A DNA stretch of 64,000 nucleotides from Bacteroidota bacterium (lineage in GTDB: Bacteria > Bacteroidota > Bacteroidia > Bacteroidales > JAAUTT01): positions 391,762-455,761 of the forward strand of contig JAUZOO010000001.1 in the NCBI GenBank assembly GCA_030706405.1, given 5' to 3'. This document shows positions 1-8,075 of the stretch, one piece after another. How positions within the stretch are numbered: the stretch's first letter is position 1; the number at the start of each line of letters is the position of its first letter. Both the position numbers and the translations under genes were made by a program. Below the pieces are notes generated by a model. It was not told the DNA's origin. It was given only the letters and a program-made list of their open reading frames with translations, and ran no database searches.

Positions 1-27
1 AACTTGAAGTTTTTTACAGATAAAATA

Positions 28-74
28 AAAGCTGACACCGCCAATCTTTTTCCGAAGATTACCGGGCCAGCTTT
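28..74 (-). terminator. Putative terminator after hemD
   Basis: Read on the minus strand, AAAGCTG (74-68) pairs with CAGCTTT (34-28) and an inner AATCTT/AAGATT pair (60-55 with 48-43) closes a small loop. A T-rich stretch (TTATTTTATC) follows. It lies 22 bases past the hemD stop. The middle of the stem is poorly paired, so this is a probable rather than certain intrinsic terminator. Confidence 0.45.
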
Positions 75-95
75 GTAGTGTATAGTTTTGATTGG

Positions 96-911
96 TTATT
101 TTACCTTACTCTCTTCAGCTTTAGTTTCTGAATTTTTAATGGTTTTATTTTCACCCTTGGCTTCATTTTTATTATGCTCTTTAATGAAGTGTTCCAATGC
201 CATCGTCATTGACGGAAATTGAGGCATAGGAGCTTGTACGTCGAGTTTTAACCCTGCATCTTTTACTGCCTTTGCAGTAGAGGTTCCAAAACTGGCAATT
301 TTAATGTCGTCTTGTTTAAAATCGGGAAAATTCTGTAATAAAGATTTAACGCATGAAGGACTGTAAAATACCATTAAGTCGTATTTTATGCCAGCTAAAT
401 CCGATAAATCAGAATAGACGTTTCGATAAAGAACTGCCTTGGTGAATTTTAGCTTATTTTTTTCCAGTAATTTAGGAATTTCGGGTTTATGTTGATCCGA
501 AAGGGGTACAAGAAATTTTTCTTCCTTATGCTTCAGCAGGATGTCAATTAATTCAGGGAAAGTACCTTTTCCGAAAAATATTTTACGTTTGCGGTAAACG
601 ATGTATTTTTGGAGATAAAACGCTGTTGATTCAGACTGGCAGAAGTACTTCATGGTATCGGGAACTGAAACCCGCATTTCTTCACAAATCCTGAAAAAAT
701 GGTCAATTGCGGTTTTACTTGTAAAGATTACTCCTGAATGGGACAAAATGTCGATACGGTTTTGTCTGAACTCTTTTACCGATACCCCTTCCACATAACT
801 GAATGGACGAAAGTCAACTTTCAAATTGTTTTTCTCCGCCAACTCAAAGTAGGGTGATTTTTCCTGGTCCAATGGCTGTGGCTGCGAAACTAAAATTTTT
901 TTGATCTTCAA
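96..911 (-). CDS. hemD: Uroporphyrinogen-III synthase
   Basis: A 271-residue HemD-fold protein that would cyclise hydroxymethylbilane to uroporphyrinogen III in tetrapyrrole synthesis. Visible family features are the N-terminal ILVSQP strand, the GVIFTSKTAIDHFF segment (about residues 60-73), and the second-domain stretches LMVFYSPSCVKSLL and IASFGTSTAKAVKDAGL typical of the two-lobed fold. The last 25 or so residues are a lysine/glutamate-rich tail beyond the usual domain end. HemD is poorly conserved in sequence, so the call relies on these segments plus the DUF4271 gene 41 bases upstream, a pairing I recall from other Bacteroidota. The two genes are probably co-transcribed. No other heme genes are in the window. 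Confidence 0.85.
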   Translation of the reverse strand: MKIKKILVSQPQPLDQEKSPYFELAEKNNLKVDFRPFSYVEGVSVKEFRQNRIDILSHSGVIFTSKTAIDHFFRICEEMRVSVPDTMKYFCQSESTAFYLQKYIVYRKRKIFFGKGTFPELIDILLKHKEEKFLVPLSDQHKPEIPKLLEKNKLKFTKAVLYRNVYSDLSDLAGIKYDLMVFYSPSCVKSLLQNFPDFKQDDIKIASFGTSTAKAVKDAGLKLDVQAPMPQFPSMTMALEHFIKEHNKNEAKGENKTIKNSETKAEESKVK

Positions 912-952
912 AGCCGTAAATTTTTAATGTTTTTTCAACTGATTTAAATACG

Positions 953-1972
953 TTAAATCAATGTCGCTGTTAATTTTATCAGGATTAATACCGGTAAAAT
1001 TTCAACGGTACAAAGATATAAAATCAAATAAAAAGGCGAAACCTCTTTTCGAATAATAATTTGAAACCCTCTGATTGTCCGAAATAATATCATAATTCCC
1101 CAAATCAATAGTCCTGCCCAAATGACTGCGGGTTTAATCTGGTCGGCGATATACGGGAATAGAATTACTACCGGAAACAGGAATAAACCAATGTTTTTGT
1201 TGTAGAGATTGATATTGTGGACGTATTCGTGAAATTCATCTTGTTTTTGAAAGAGATAACCGATGATTCTGATTATTACAGTTTTTATATTGATGATAAG
1301 AATTATGCCGAAGTTGTAAATTGCAATGCAAATAGTGTCATTTGAATAAACTTGAGGTAGTTTGAAGTATTGAATAAAAAAAAAGATTAATAATCCAACG
1401 TTTAGTGAAAATATAAGGTTTAGGCCAATCGACATATTCTGGAAAAGCACGTTGCGTTCGCGATAGAGCCTTACTGATGCCTGATAATTTATAATGCCCG
1501 ATATAACTTGAAAAATGTATTTCTGGTAAAGAATTTTCATCCAGGAAAAGATGAAAAGAGTAAGAAGTAGAATTAGAGGAATCCAATCTAAAGAGCTTTC
1601 CGATCTTTCTCTGCCTTCGAATCCAGATTTCTCAACTTTAACAATTGCTTTGGGTTTTTCCGAAACAGATAAAACCTTATGCGGAATTTTGTATTTGGTC
1701 AGAAGTGAAGTGTCAAATTCCTGTGATATAGTTTTGTGCGGGATGACTAGCAGGAAGTTATTGGTATATAATTCGTCAATGGAATTTCGTTGTTCCTGAT
1801 ATGCCGGTATTTTGAAATAAATGCGTGTCGAAGACGTGTCTTCGGGGGTTATAGCGGGTATCGTTTGCTGTGCCGAATCGGGTTGGGTATAGTTTTGGCC
1901 GGTAACGTTCAATGACGTCCGGCCTGATTGTGTTTCAGTATTATTAATATTTTGAGGGATTCCCGTTAACAT
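953..1972 (-). CDS. DUF4271 family integral membrane protein
   Basis: A 339-residue protein of unknown function. The first 125 or so residues are polar and probably non-membrane (Ser/Thr/Gln-rich, ending in KVEKSGFEGRERSESS). After that come about six or seven hydrophobic helices starting near WIPLILLLTLFIFSWM (about residue 130), with charged loops carrying the VRLYRERN segment typical of DUF4271. It is followed by hemD 41 bases downstream, which is the usual neighbourhood of this family in Bacteroidota and suggests a shared transcript. A TATTTTTG -7 element inside a 16-bp palindrome lies about 20 bases upstream of the ATG. The function is not known; the hemD linkage is positional evidence only. 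Confidence 0.75.
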   Translation of the reverse strand: MLTGIPQNINNTETQSGRTSLNVTGQNYTQPDSAQQTIPAITPEDTSSTRIYFKIPAYQEQRNSIDELYTNNFLLVIPHKTISQEFDTSLLTKYKIPHKVLSVSEKPKAIVKVEKSGFEGRERSESSLDWIPLILLLTLFIFSWMKILYQKYIFQVISGIINYQASVRLYRERNVLFQNMSIGLNLIFSLNVGLLIFFFIQYFKLPQVYSNDTICIAIYNFGIILIINIKTVIIRIIGYLFQKQDEFHEYVHNINLYNKNIGLFLFPVVILFPYIADQIKPAVIWAGLLIWGIMILFRTIRGFQIIIRKEVSPFYLILYLCTVEILPVLILIKLTATLI

Positions 1973-1982
1973 ACTGAGAAAA

Positions 1983-1999
1983 ATTTTTGCGCAAAAATA
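1983..1999 (-). promoter_or_regulatory. Candidate -7 element within a 16-bp palindrome
   Basis: ATTTTTGCGCAAAAAT (1983-1998) is a perfect palindrome. Read on the minus strand, positions 1999-1992 give TATTTTTG, matching the Bacteroidota -7 consensus TAnnTTTG, 20 bases before the DUF4271 start codon. No TTG was found at the usual -33 spacing. The overlap of palindrome and -7 could mean operator control, but this is inference. Confidence 0.35.
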
Positions 2000-2020
2000 G
2001 TCATTTTTTCAGTATACCTG

Positions 2021-2038
2021 ATAAGTTGCCCAACTTAT
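2021..2038 (-). terminator. Hairpin at the end of the dtd-mazG operon
   Basis: ATAAGTTG and CAACTTAT form an 8-bp stem with a two-base loop overlapping the stop codon of the pyrophosphohydrolase gene. There is no strong T-tract after it on the minus strand, so termination is only possible, not shown. Confidence 0.3.
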
Positions 2039-2361
2039 TTTAACTTATGATTTTGTTTGTGCCTTGTTATATCTCTTTTTGTCTTTTTTTCGAGATTTTT
2101 TTCGAGAGCGGAAGTTAGGTCAACGCCTGTTTGATTAGCCAAACATATTAGAACAAAAAGAACATCGGCCATTTCATCTGCCAGGTTGTGATTTTTATCG
2201 GTTTCTTTAAAGGATTGCTCTCCATATTTTCGGGCGATGATGCGGGCAAGTTCTCCTACTTCTTCTGTTAATAAAACCATGTTTGTTAGTTCGTTGAAAT
2301 ATCTTACGCCAATGGTTTTTATCCACGAATCGACGGTTTTCTGGGCTTCTTCAAGAGTCAT
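2035..2361 (-). CDS. MazG-like nucleotide pyrophosphohydrolase
   Basis: A 108-residue single-domain all-alpha NTP pyrophosphohydrolase of the MazG/dUTPase superfamily. The metal-binding motif EExxE is at residues 33-37 (EEVGE) and the second acidic helix DExxD at 62-66 (DEMAD), followed by VLFVLICLAN. Such proteins hydrolyse (d)NTPs to monophosphates, often for house-cleaning; the substrate cannot be told from sequence. The start codon shares one base with the dtd stop codon (TAATG arrangement), so the two are translationally coupled. The basic C-terminus (KKTKRDITRHKQ) is common in the family. Confidence 0.85.
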   Translation of the reverse strand: MTLEEAQKTVDSWIKTIGVRYFNELTNMVLLTEEVGELARIIARKYGEQSFKETDKNHNLADEMADVLFVLICLANQTGVDLTSALEKNLEKKTKRDITRHKQNHKLK

Positions 2362-2813
2362 TATTCTTTGTTTTTTGTGTCCATAACAATGGTTACAGGC
2401 CCATCGTTTAGCAGGTTAACTTTCATATCAGCACCAAATTGCCCGGTTTTTACTGGTAAGCTGGCGATTGAGGTTAAGGTTTTTATAAATGATTCATAAA
2501 GCGGAATAGCTATTTCTGGTTTTGACGCCCGGCTGTATGAGGGACGGTTTCCTTTTTTGGTGGAAGCATGAAGTGTGAATTGGCTAACTACCAAGATTTC
2601 ACCTGAAATATCCTTAACGGATAAGTTCATTACCCCATTTTTATCGTTAAAAATGCGCAGGTTAACAATTTTATTGCAAATCCATTCGACGTCTTCGAAC
2701 TGGTCTAAATCTTCGATACCTAAAAGAATGAGAAGTCCGTTTTGAATAGCTGAGAAAGTTTGATTATTGATGGTTACCGATGCCTGCGATACCCGTTGTA
2801 TTACTACTCGCAT
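2361..2813 (-). CDS. dtd: D-aminoacyl-tRNA deacylase
   Basis: A 150-residue DTD that removes D-amino acids (and glycine from tRNA-Ala) from mischarged tRNAs. The protein starts MRVVIQRVSQASV, the canonical first strand. It carries SQFTL at 77-81 and the NDGPVT motif at 136-141, whose Gly-cisPro pair is the chiral selector. Length is standard for the bacterial enzyme. The gene ends in a one-base overlap with the MazG-like gene, and its start lies only 6 bases after the stop of the upstream hybrid kinase on the same strand, so all three could be on one transcript. Nothing unusual is seen in the coding region. Confidence 0.95.
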   Translation of the reverse strand: MRVVIQRVSQASVTINNQTFSAIQNGLLILLGIEDLDQFEDVEWICNKIVNLRIFNDKNGVMNLSVKDISGEILVVSQFTLHASTKKGNRPSYSRASKPEIAIPLYESFIKTLTSIASLPVKTGQFGADMKVNLLNDGPVTIVMDTKNKE

Positions 2814-2819
2814 TGTTTG

Positions 2820-5792
2820 TTAAAAGCTGGTTTGTTGTATATATTTTTGTAAGGTTTTGAATAGAATCTCGGTGTTAATCGGTTTCGATATATAATCAAT
2901 ACAGCCGGCTTCCATTATTTTACTTTTTTCATTGTCAAAAGCATAAGCAGTTTGAGCAACTACCGGAATTCCCGGATAAATATCTAAAATTTCCTTTGAA
3001 ATTTCGTATCCGTTTTTTCCAGGCAGTTGAATGTCCATTAAAATAATATCAGGACGCTGTTTGCTGCAATAATCCATAGCTTCGCAATCATTTTGAGCCC
3101 AATGGATTATTGCTTTTGTCTTCTTTAATGCTGTTTTGAGGAATAGATAATTGGATTCAACGTCCTCAACAATTAATATTGATTTATTTTCCCAGCTAAA
3201 TTTGTTACTGTTTGATATTGATTTATTACTCTCCGGAGATTCTTTTTCATTATAAAGCATCGAAAAAAGGAAGGTTGAGCCAGAGCCGTATTGAGATTCT
3301 ACAGTAAGTTCCCCGCCCATTTGTTCGGCTAGTTTTTTAGATATGGTGAGTCCTAGTCCTGTACCTCGGTAGAGTTTTTTGTCATCGTTTAGTTTTTGAA
3401 ATCGTTTAAAAATAAGGGGGATTTTTTCTTTAGGAATGCCAATGCCCGTATCTTTTATATAGACTGTGAGCATTTCCTGGTTCTGGTCTATACATCCAAT
3501 TTCGATAGATCCTGATTCAGTAAATTTAAGGGCATTGCCAATGAGGTTGGTAATTACCTGGCGAAATCTTATGGGATCAGTTTGAACGTAAATATTTGAA
3601 CGAAATGAGTTTTCATTTAGAATTAGTTCTACGTTGTTTTTATTCAGCCTTTTTAATTCTCCCTGAAAGAATAGGTAAATTTCTTTTAGCAGTTTTGAAA
3701 GGTTTTGAGCTGACGTATTTACCCGAAGTTGCCCCGCTTCGATTAATGAAATGTCAATAATATCGTCGATAAGCTTGAGTAAGGTATCTCCACTACTGCG
3801 AATGATACTGGCAAATTCGGTTTTTTCGTCGCTTGTAAATTCTTCGTTAAGCAACATATCGGAAAAACCGATTATTGCATTCATAGGAGTCCTGATTTCG
3901 TGCGACATATTGGCCAAAAATGCGGATTTTAGCTTATCGGCCTCTTCAGCTTTTTCTTTGGCCTTTTTTAGGTTTTCTTCTTTTTGTTTGCGGTCGGAAA
4001 TGTCGTGGACAAAGGCAAATGCATACTCCTTGTCGTCGTGGCATATATAGTTGAGATTTAATTCGACAGGATAATTTGTATTTGTTTTTTTGCGAAAAGT
4101 TGTTTCTACCACCAGAGAGCCTTCTTTTCGTGTTATTTCCCAAAAATCAACCCAATCGGTGTATGTGAATTTGGGGATTATATCGTTTATTTTTCGGCTA
4201 AGTAATTCGTCTTTGGAATAATCGAGAGCCATGCATGCTGAATTGTTGGCGTAAATAAAGCGGCCTATAGGATCAATCCAGAAAATTGGGTCTGCGGCCT
4301 GCTCAATTGAAAATTGAGCTAAACGTAATTCTAAAGTGCGTTTTTTTACCCGTTGGTCTAATTCCGAATTAATACGCTCTATTGTTCTTCCTTTAATTTT
4401 TACCAGCCTGTATTGCCAGTAAAGGATTAAAGACAGCATGAGTATGATAATAATTCCTCCTCCAAAAAGGTAAATATGAAATTGTTGTCTTTTGATTTGA
4501 TTATAATTATTTGAAATGAGCTTATTTTTTTCCTGAATTAATTCTTCTTTTTGCGATGCTTCGTATTTTGCGTGGAGTTCGGCTATTCGGGTATTTTTTT
4601 CACGATTTATGACGGAGTCGCTTAGTTGTTGGTATGTTTTGTAATAAAGCAATGATTGTTTAAAATTGTTTTGTGCGGCGTAATAATCGGAAAGAGTTAG
4701 ATAGTTGGTTTTGAGCAATTCAATCGAATTTATATTTTTTGAAGTAGCGATGGCGGCCCAAATGTAAGTCTGTGCTTTATTAAAATCTTTTGTATTTAAA
4801 TAATAGGTAGCCAAATCGTTATATACTTCAGCTTTGGCCCAGTTATAATCAAGGAGGTTAAATATTACTAAAGCATTTTGAGCCAGGGTAATGGCTTGTA
4901 AAGCATTGCCGTTGTGAAACGCTATTTTAGCTTTGCACCGATCAATATAGGCTGATTTCCGTTGAATATGCAATGAATCGAAAATGGATTTCGCTTTATT
5001 GAAGTAATTTAATGCACTTTCGTAGTTCTTTAATCGGACCATTGTTTCTCCAATTCGGAAGTATACGTCCGAAAGATTTTCAATATCATTACTTTCAGCA
5101 TAGATTAGGCGTGATTTTTCTAAAAAACTTAGCGATAGTTTGTTGTCACCTAATATGGTGTATAAACTTCCAATATTATTGTAAATTTTTGCAATTCCAT
5201 TTTGGTCTTTTATTTTTTCAAAAATTGAAAGTGCTTTAAGGTAATAATCGATGGCGATATCGTAATTCGACGAGTAGAAGTAGGTATTTCCAAGTTTGGC
5301 TAAACTGTTTCCGGTACCAGCCAGATTGTTTGCTTTGTTGTAAGTAAACAGGCCTTTGGTATAATAGAACCGGGCTTTGTCGTTCTTATTAAGCTTATAG
5401 TATATATCTCCCATTTGGTTATATATACCCGCAATTAGGGCAGGGGCATTTCCTTTTATTATCAACGTTAAAGCTTGATTATAGTAGTTTAACGATACTA
5501 GGTCTTGGTCCATTCGTCGATAAATGTCGCCGATGATTTGCAACGATTTTGCCTCCTGTAAAGTATCTTTGTTGGTACGGGCGATTTTGAGAGCCGTTTC
5601 TGCATATTGAATGCTTCTTTCAGGAGATTGAAACCTGACCTTACTTGCCAGTTCGAATAATATGTCAATATTGCTGATATAGCTTGCTTTTTCCTTTGGT
5701 TGAATCGAAGGTGCTTTATTTAAAGCTGAGCCACCATACAATACAGAGTAGAACGAAATAAGAAAAATTATTAGACTAACGTGTAATTTCAT
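2820..5792 (-). CDS. TPR-PAS hybrid sensor histidine kinase/response regulator
   Basis: A 990-residue one-component-style hybrid kinase. In order: a signal peptide (about 1-22), a periplasmic region of roughly ten TPR-like repeats (about 40-400, e.g. IYNNIGSLYTILGDNKLSL), a transmembrane helix near residues 440-460 (FGGGIIIILMLSLILYW), a PAS domain (about 495-610), HisKA with the phosphoacceptor H631 in the SHEIRTPMN motif, an HATPase with TGIGIPKEK and GTGLGLTISKKL motifs, and a C-terminal receiver with the phosphorylated Asp at D920 (LMDIQLPG) and conserved Lys in YISKPI. The final REC has no output domain, so signal probably passes to another protein, for example through a phosphotransfer step. 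The ligand is unknown. It precedes dtd by 6 bases. Confidence 0.92.
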   Translation of the reverse strand: MKLHVSLIIFLISFYSVLYGGSALNKAPSIQPKEKASYISNIDILFELASKVRFQSPERSIQYAETALKIARTNKDTLQEAKSLQIIGDIYRRMDQDLVSLNYYNQALTLIIKGNAPALIAGIYNQMGDIYYKLNKNDKARFYYTKGLFTYNKANNLAGTGNSLAKLGNTYFYSSNYDIAIDYYLKALSIFEKIKDQNGIAKIYNNIGSLYTILGDNKLSLSFLEKSRLIYAESNDIENLSDVYFRIGETMVRLKNYESALNYFNKAKSIFDSLHIQRKSAYIDRCKAKIAFHNGNALQAITLAQNALVIFNLLDYNWAKAEVYNDLATYYLNTKDFNKAQTYIWAAIATSKNINSIELLKTNYLTLSDYYAAQNNFKQSLLYYKTYQQLSDSVINREKNTRIAELHAKYEASQKEELIQEKNKLISNNYNQIKRQQFHIYLFGGGIIIILMLSLILYWQYRLVKIKGRTIERINSELDQRVKKRTLELRLAQFSIEQAADPIFWIDPIGRFIYANNSACMALDYSKDELLSRKINDIIPKFTYTDWVDFWEITRKEGSLVVETTFRKKTNTNYPVELNLNYICHDDKEYAFAFVHDISDRKQKEENLKKAKEKAEEADKLKSAFLANMSHEIRTPMNAIIGFSDMLLNEEFTSDEKTEFASIIRSSGDTLLKLIDDIIDISLIEAGQLRVNTSAQNLSKLLKEIYLFFQGELKRLNKNNVELILNENSFRSNIYVQTDPIRFRQVITNLIGNALKFTESGSIEIGCIDQNQEMLTVYIKDTGIGIPKEKIPLIFKRFQKLNDDKKLYRGTGLGLTISKKLAEQMGGELTVESQYGSGSTFLFSMLYNEKESPESNKSISNSNKFSWENKSILIVEDVESNYLFLKTALKKTKAIIHWAQNDCEAMDYCSKQRPDIILMDIQLPGKNGYEISKEILDIYPGIPVVAQTAYAFDNEKSKIMEAGCIDYISKPINTEILFKTLQKYIQQTSF

Positions 5793-5842
5793 ATAAGCGT
5801 GCGGATTGAAGTAGGTTATTCCCTAAGGGTTAATGAGAAATA

Positions 5843-5850
5843 CAAAAATA
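5843..5850 (-). promoter_or_regulatory. Candidate -7 element for the hybrid kinase
   Basis: On the minus strand the bases read TATTTTTG, matching TAnnTTTG, ending about 50 bases before the ATG at 5792. No TTG at -33 spacing was found, so support is partial. Confidence 0.3.
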
Positions 5851-6087
5851 GGAGAGATTTCCGATTGCTGGTATAATGTCTGATAATTTCTTTGTATTAA
5901 TTATGAAAGAAATCGGGCTTGATTTTAGACTTGAAAAATAATTTAAATTTGGAAGCCTTGTAATATCTAAGATTTTAAAAATGAGGTTAATTTTAAATGA
6001 AAAAAATGTTAAAAATAGAACGGGTTTTTATGAATTTTTTCTACATTTAGGAGGCTGTTTTAATTATTAACCTTAAATTTTGCAGTT

Positions 6088-6348
6088 ATGAATATTACAT
6101 TCAACGAGCTTAGAAGGATTAAAGATAACTTGCCTGCTGGCAGTATTAAAACAATTGCAGAAAGGCTCCACCTTTCGGAAGATACGGTAAGGAATTATTT
6201 TGGTGGGAGCCATTACCCAACCGGAGAAAGTGTTGGTGTGCATGTTGAGCAGGGGCCTGACGGAGGGCTTGTAGCTTTAGATGATACTACAATTTTGGAT
6301 ATGGCAAGGTCCATATTGGAACAACACGAAAAAAATGCAGTGAACTGA
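6088..6348 (+). CDS. Small helix-turn-helix DNA-binding protein
   Basis: An 86-residue cytoplasmic protein. Residues 18-38 look like a helix-turn-helix: SIKTIAERLHLSEDTVRNYF has the spacing of an HTH with the recognition helix starting at SEDTVRNYF. The remainder contains a Gly-rich linker (GVHVEQGPDGGLVALDD) and a helical C-terminus (MARSILEQHEK). I recognise this as a small conserved Bacteroidota DNA-binding protein but no target is known. It stands alone between divergent and convergent neighbours, and ends at a strong bidirectional terminator. The upstream 295 bases are AT-rich and hold no other gene. Confidence 0.75.
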   Translation: MNITFNELRRIKDNLPAGSIKTIAERLHLSEDTVRNYFGGSHYPTGESVGVHVEQGPDGGLVALDDTTILDMARSILEQHEKNAVN

Positions 6349-6367
6349 GTAATGATGTTTTTTTAAA

Positions 6368-6404
6368 ACAAAAAAGCAGAAGACTATATCTTCTGCTTTT
6401 TTGT
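6368..6404. terminator. Bidirectional intrinsic terminator
   Basis: A perfect 16-bp inverted repeat (ACAAAAAAGCAGAAGA at 6368-6383 with its complement at 6389-6404), loop of five bases, with A-runs on one side and T-runs on the other. It sits 20 bases after the HTH gene and abuts the stop codon of the convergent anti-sigma gene, so it can serve both. Confidence 0.9.
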
Positions 6405-7463
6405 TTAATTTGATTTACTGTGATAATATTCGAATATGCCCGATTTAAAAGAAAAGGATATATGATTGGTGTCCTTTTTTTTCTTTTTTGTTAATTTGAT
6501 ATTTGAACCTGTTAACTTGTTAAATTGCTTTAATGTTATATTGGCTAATTGGTATATTGGAGATTTGTTTTTTGAACTGTCTTCTGCAGATGTGCTTTTT
6601 TGATTGTTGGATGTATTAGCTAAAGGTCTAATGTTTTCAGACAGCTTTTTTTCGTTATAACTATCAGTTTTTTGTGCAATTATTGTTGTTGCAGAGTCAT
6701 TTTTTGGCTCCGTAATTATTTCATTTTTAGCATAAATGGTATTTGAGTCATTGTGCGTAACTTCTTCTTCTTTTATTCTTTGCTCTTTAAAAGAAGGAGT
6801 TATGGTTTTAATTTTTCGGGTTCGTTCTGTTTTCGGATGCTTGGATTCAGTCTGGTGCTTTATTGTTTTTACAGGTATTATCGCTGGTAATGTATTATTT
6901 TTTTTATTATAAGTTATTATTTTTTCTGAATTAGTATCTGTATTTATAAAGTTTTTATTTAAATATATCTGATAACCTGCAAACAATAAGCCTAAACAGG
7001 CGGCAACGGATGCCCAGCGAATGTATGGAACGAAAATAATTGTTCTGCGATTTTTATGATATAGCTGATTTTTAAATTCAAATTTAATTTCTGCCTGAGG
7101 GTTAAGATATGTCTTCTGATATAAATTAAATATTTTATGATGGTTGGGATATCGGCTGATATATTCTAAAAGCTTTTTTGTTTGGATGTCGTTTAGCAGT
7201 CTTTCGTTATATGCAATACAAAAGTCATTGATACTGGTTTCGGTAATCTCAGTTTCTTCGAAATTTAATTTTTTTAATGATTGTTTATCAGTATATACTG
7301 TGAGATCTGGAGTTATATAAAGCAATTCAATGGTTTCTAAATTTTCTTTTAAGTCTGGGTTAATCTCAAGGAATGCTTTCAATTCTTCGAGTTTGGATAA
7401 ATCCAGGCGGCCTTCGATAAAATCGAGGAAATAAGCTTCGTAATTATCATAGTTTATTGTCAT
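6405..7463 (-). CDS. Probable anti-sigma factor, single-pass membrane protein
   Basis: A 352-residue protein translated directly after the ECF sigma gene (6-base gap). The N-terminal 140 or so residues are predicted cytoplasmic and helical (for example YFLDFIEGRLDLSKLEELKAFL, a pattern seen in Bacteroidota anti-sigma domains). One transmembrane helix is near residues 148-168 (WASVAACLGLLFAGYQIYL). The rest is a Ser/Thr/Asn/Lys-rich periplasmic stalk of low complexity with no recognised domain. It lacks an obvious FecR domain. The role as an anti-sigma is inferred from position, topology and the N-terminal segment; the inducing signal is unknown. Confidence 0.65.
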   Translation of the reverse strand: MTINYDNYEAYFLDFIEGRLDLSKLEELKAFLEINPDLKENLETIELLYITPDLTVYTDKQSLKKLNFEETEITETSINDFCIAYNERLLNDIQTKKLLEYISRYPNHHKIFNLYQKTYLNPQAEIKFEFKNQLYHKNRRTIIFVPYIRWASVAACLGLLFAGYQIYLNKNFINTDTNSEKIITYNKKNNTLPAIIPVKTIKHQTESKHPKTERTRKIKTITPSFKEQRIKEEEVTHNDSNTIYAKNEIITEPKNDSATTIIAQKTDSYNEKKLSENIRPLANTSNNQKSTSAEDSSKNKSPIYQLANITLKQFNKLTGSNIKLTKKKKKDTNHISFSFKSGIFEYYHSKSN

Positions 7464-7469
7464 AACAGT

Positions 7470-7955
7470 TTAAATTACAGATTCAATGCTACCAATATAA
7501 TTTTTCAGGAAGGTGCGGGCTCGGAAGATATATACTTTTACCTGTGATTCCGTTAAACCGGTAATCTCGCCGATTTCTTCGTACGAGTATCCTTCGTAAT
7601 CGCGGAGCAGCACTACCGACTGTTGCACCTCCGGCAACTGCTTAATAGCCTTATGAAGAATTTCGTTGAGATCGGTAAATTCTTCATAATGAAAATGATT
7701 GTCAGGAGTTATGATATCATAATTTAAAAATTTTTTATCCCTTCGAATAACATCGATCAAGGTATGATAGGCCGTCGTAAAGAGGTATGATTTGACTTTT
7801 TCGTAAGTGACCGTTTCAATTTTTAACCATAGTTTTTCGTAACTATCCTGAACAATATCCTTGGCTTTGTCCGGATCGTGCGTATTTTTGACGACAAACC
7901 GGTAAAGATTGTCAGCATAATTATCAACACTCTGATTATATTGGTCTACGGTCAT
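7470..7955 (-). CDS. ECF-type RNA polymerase sigma factor
   Basis: A 161-residue sigma-70 family extracytoplasmic-function sigma factor. Region 2 is visible in LYRFVVKNTHDPDKAKDIVQ and SYEKLWLKI (about residues 17-48). Region 4 is at the C-terminus with LPEVQQSVVLLRDYEGYSYE then EEIGEITGLTESQVKVYIFR (about 107-150), including the HTH that reads the -35 element. It is the first gene of a two-gene operon with the membrane anti-sigma candidate. Upstream of it lies the terminator of the M16 operon, so it must have its own promoter, but no TAnnTTTG was found there; autoregulation by the sigma itself would fit. Confidence 0.92.
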   Translation of the reverse strand: MTVDQYNQSVDNYADNLYRFVVKNTHDPDKAKDIVQDSYEKLWLKIETVTYEKVKSYLFTTAYHTLIDVIRRDKKFLNYDIITPDNHFHYEEFTDLNEILHKAIKQLPEVQQSVVLLRDYEGYSYEEIGEITGLTESQVKVYIFRARTFLKNYIGSIESVI

Positions 7956-8031
7956 TATTTTTTTATTCCTGTGTAAGATGAATTAAGCTGTTAAATGTTA
8001 CAGAAAAGGTATAAAGATTTTTAAAAATAAA

Positions 8032-8055
8032 AAAGGCGGGATTTGCCCCGCCTTT
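8032..8055 (-). terminator. Intrinsic terminator of the M16 operon
   Basis: AAAGGCGGG (8032-8040) pairs with CCCGCCTTT (8047-8055) around a six-base loop. Read on the minus strand the stem is followed by TTTTATTTTTAAAAA. It lies 20 bases past the stop of the second M16 gene. Confidence 0.85.
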
Positions 8056-8075
8056 CCTTAGTGACTTTAAATATT

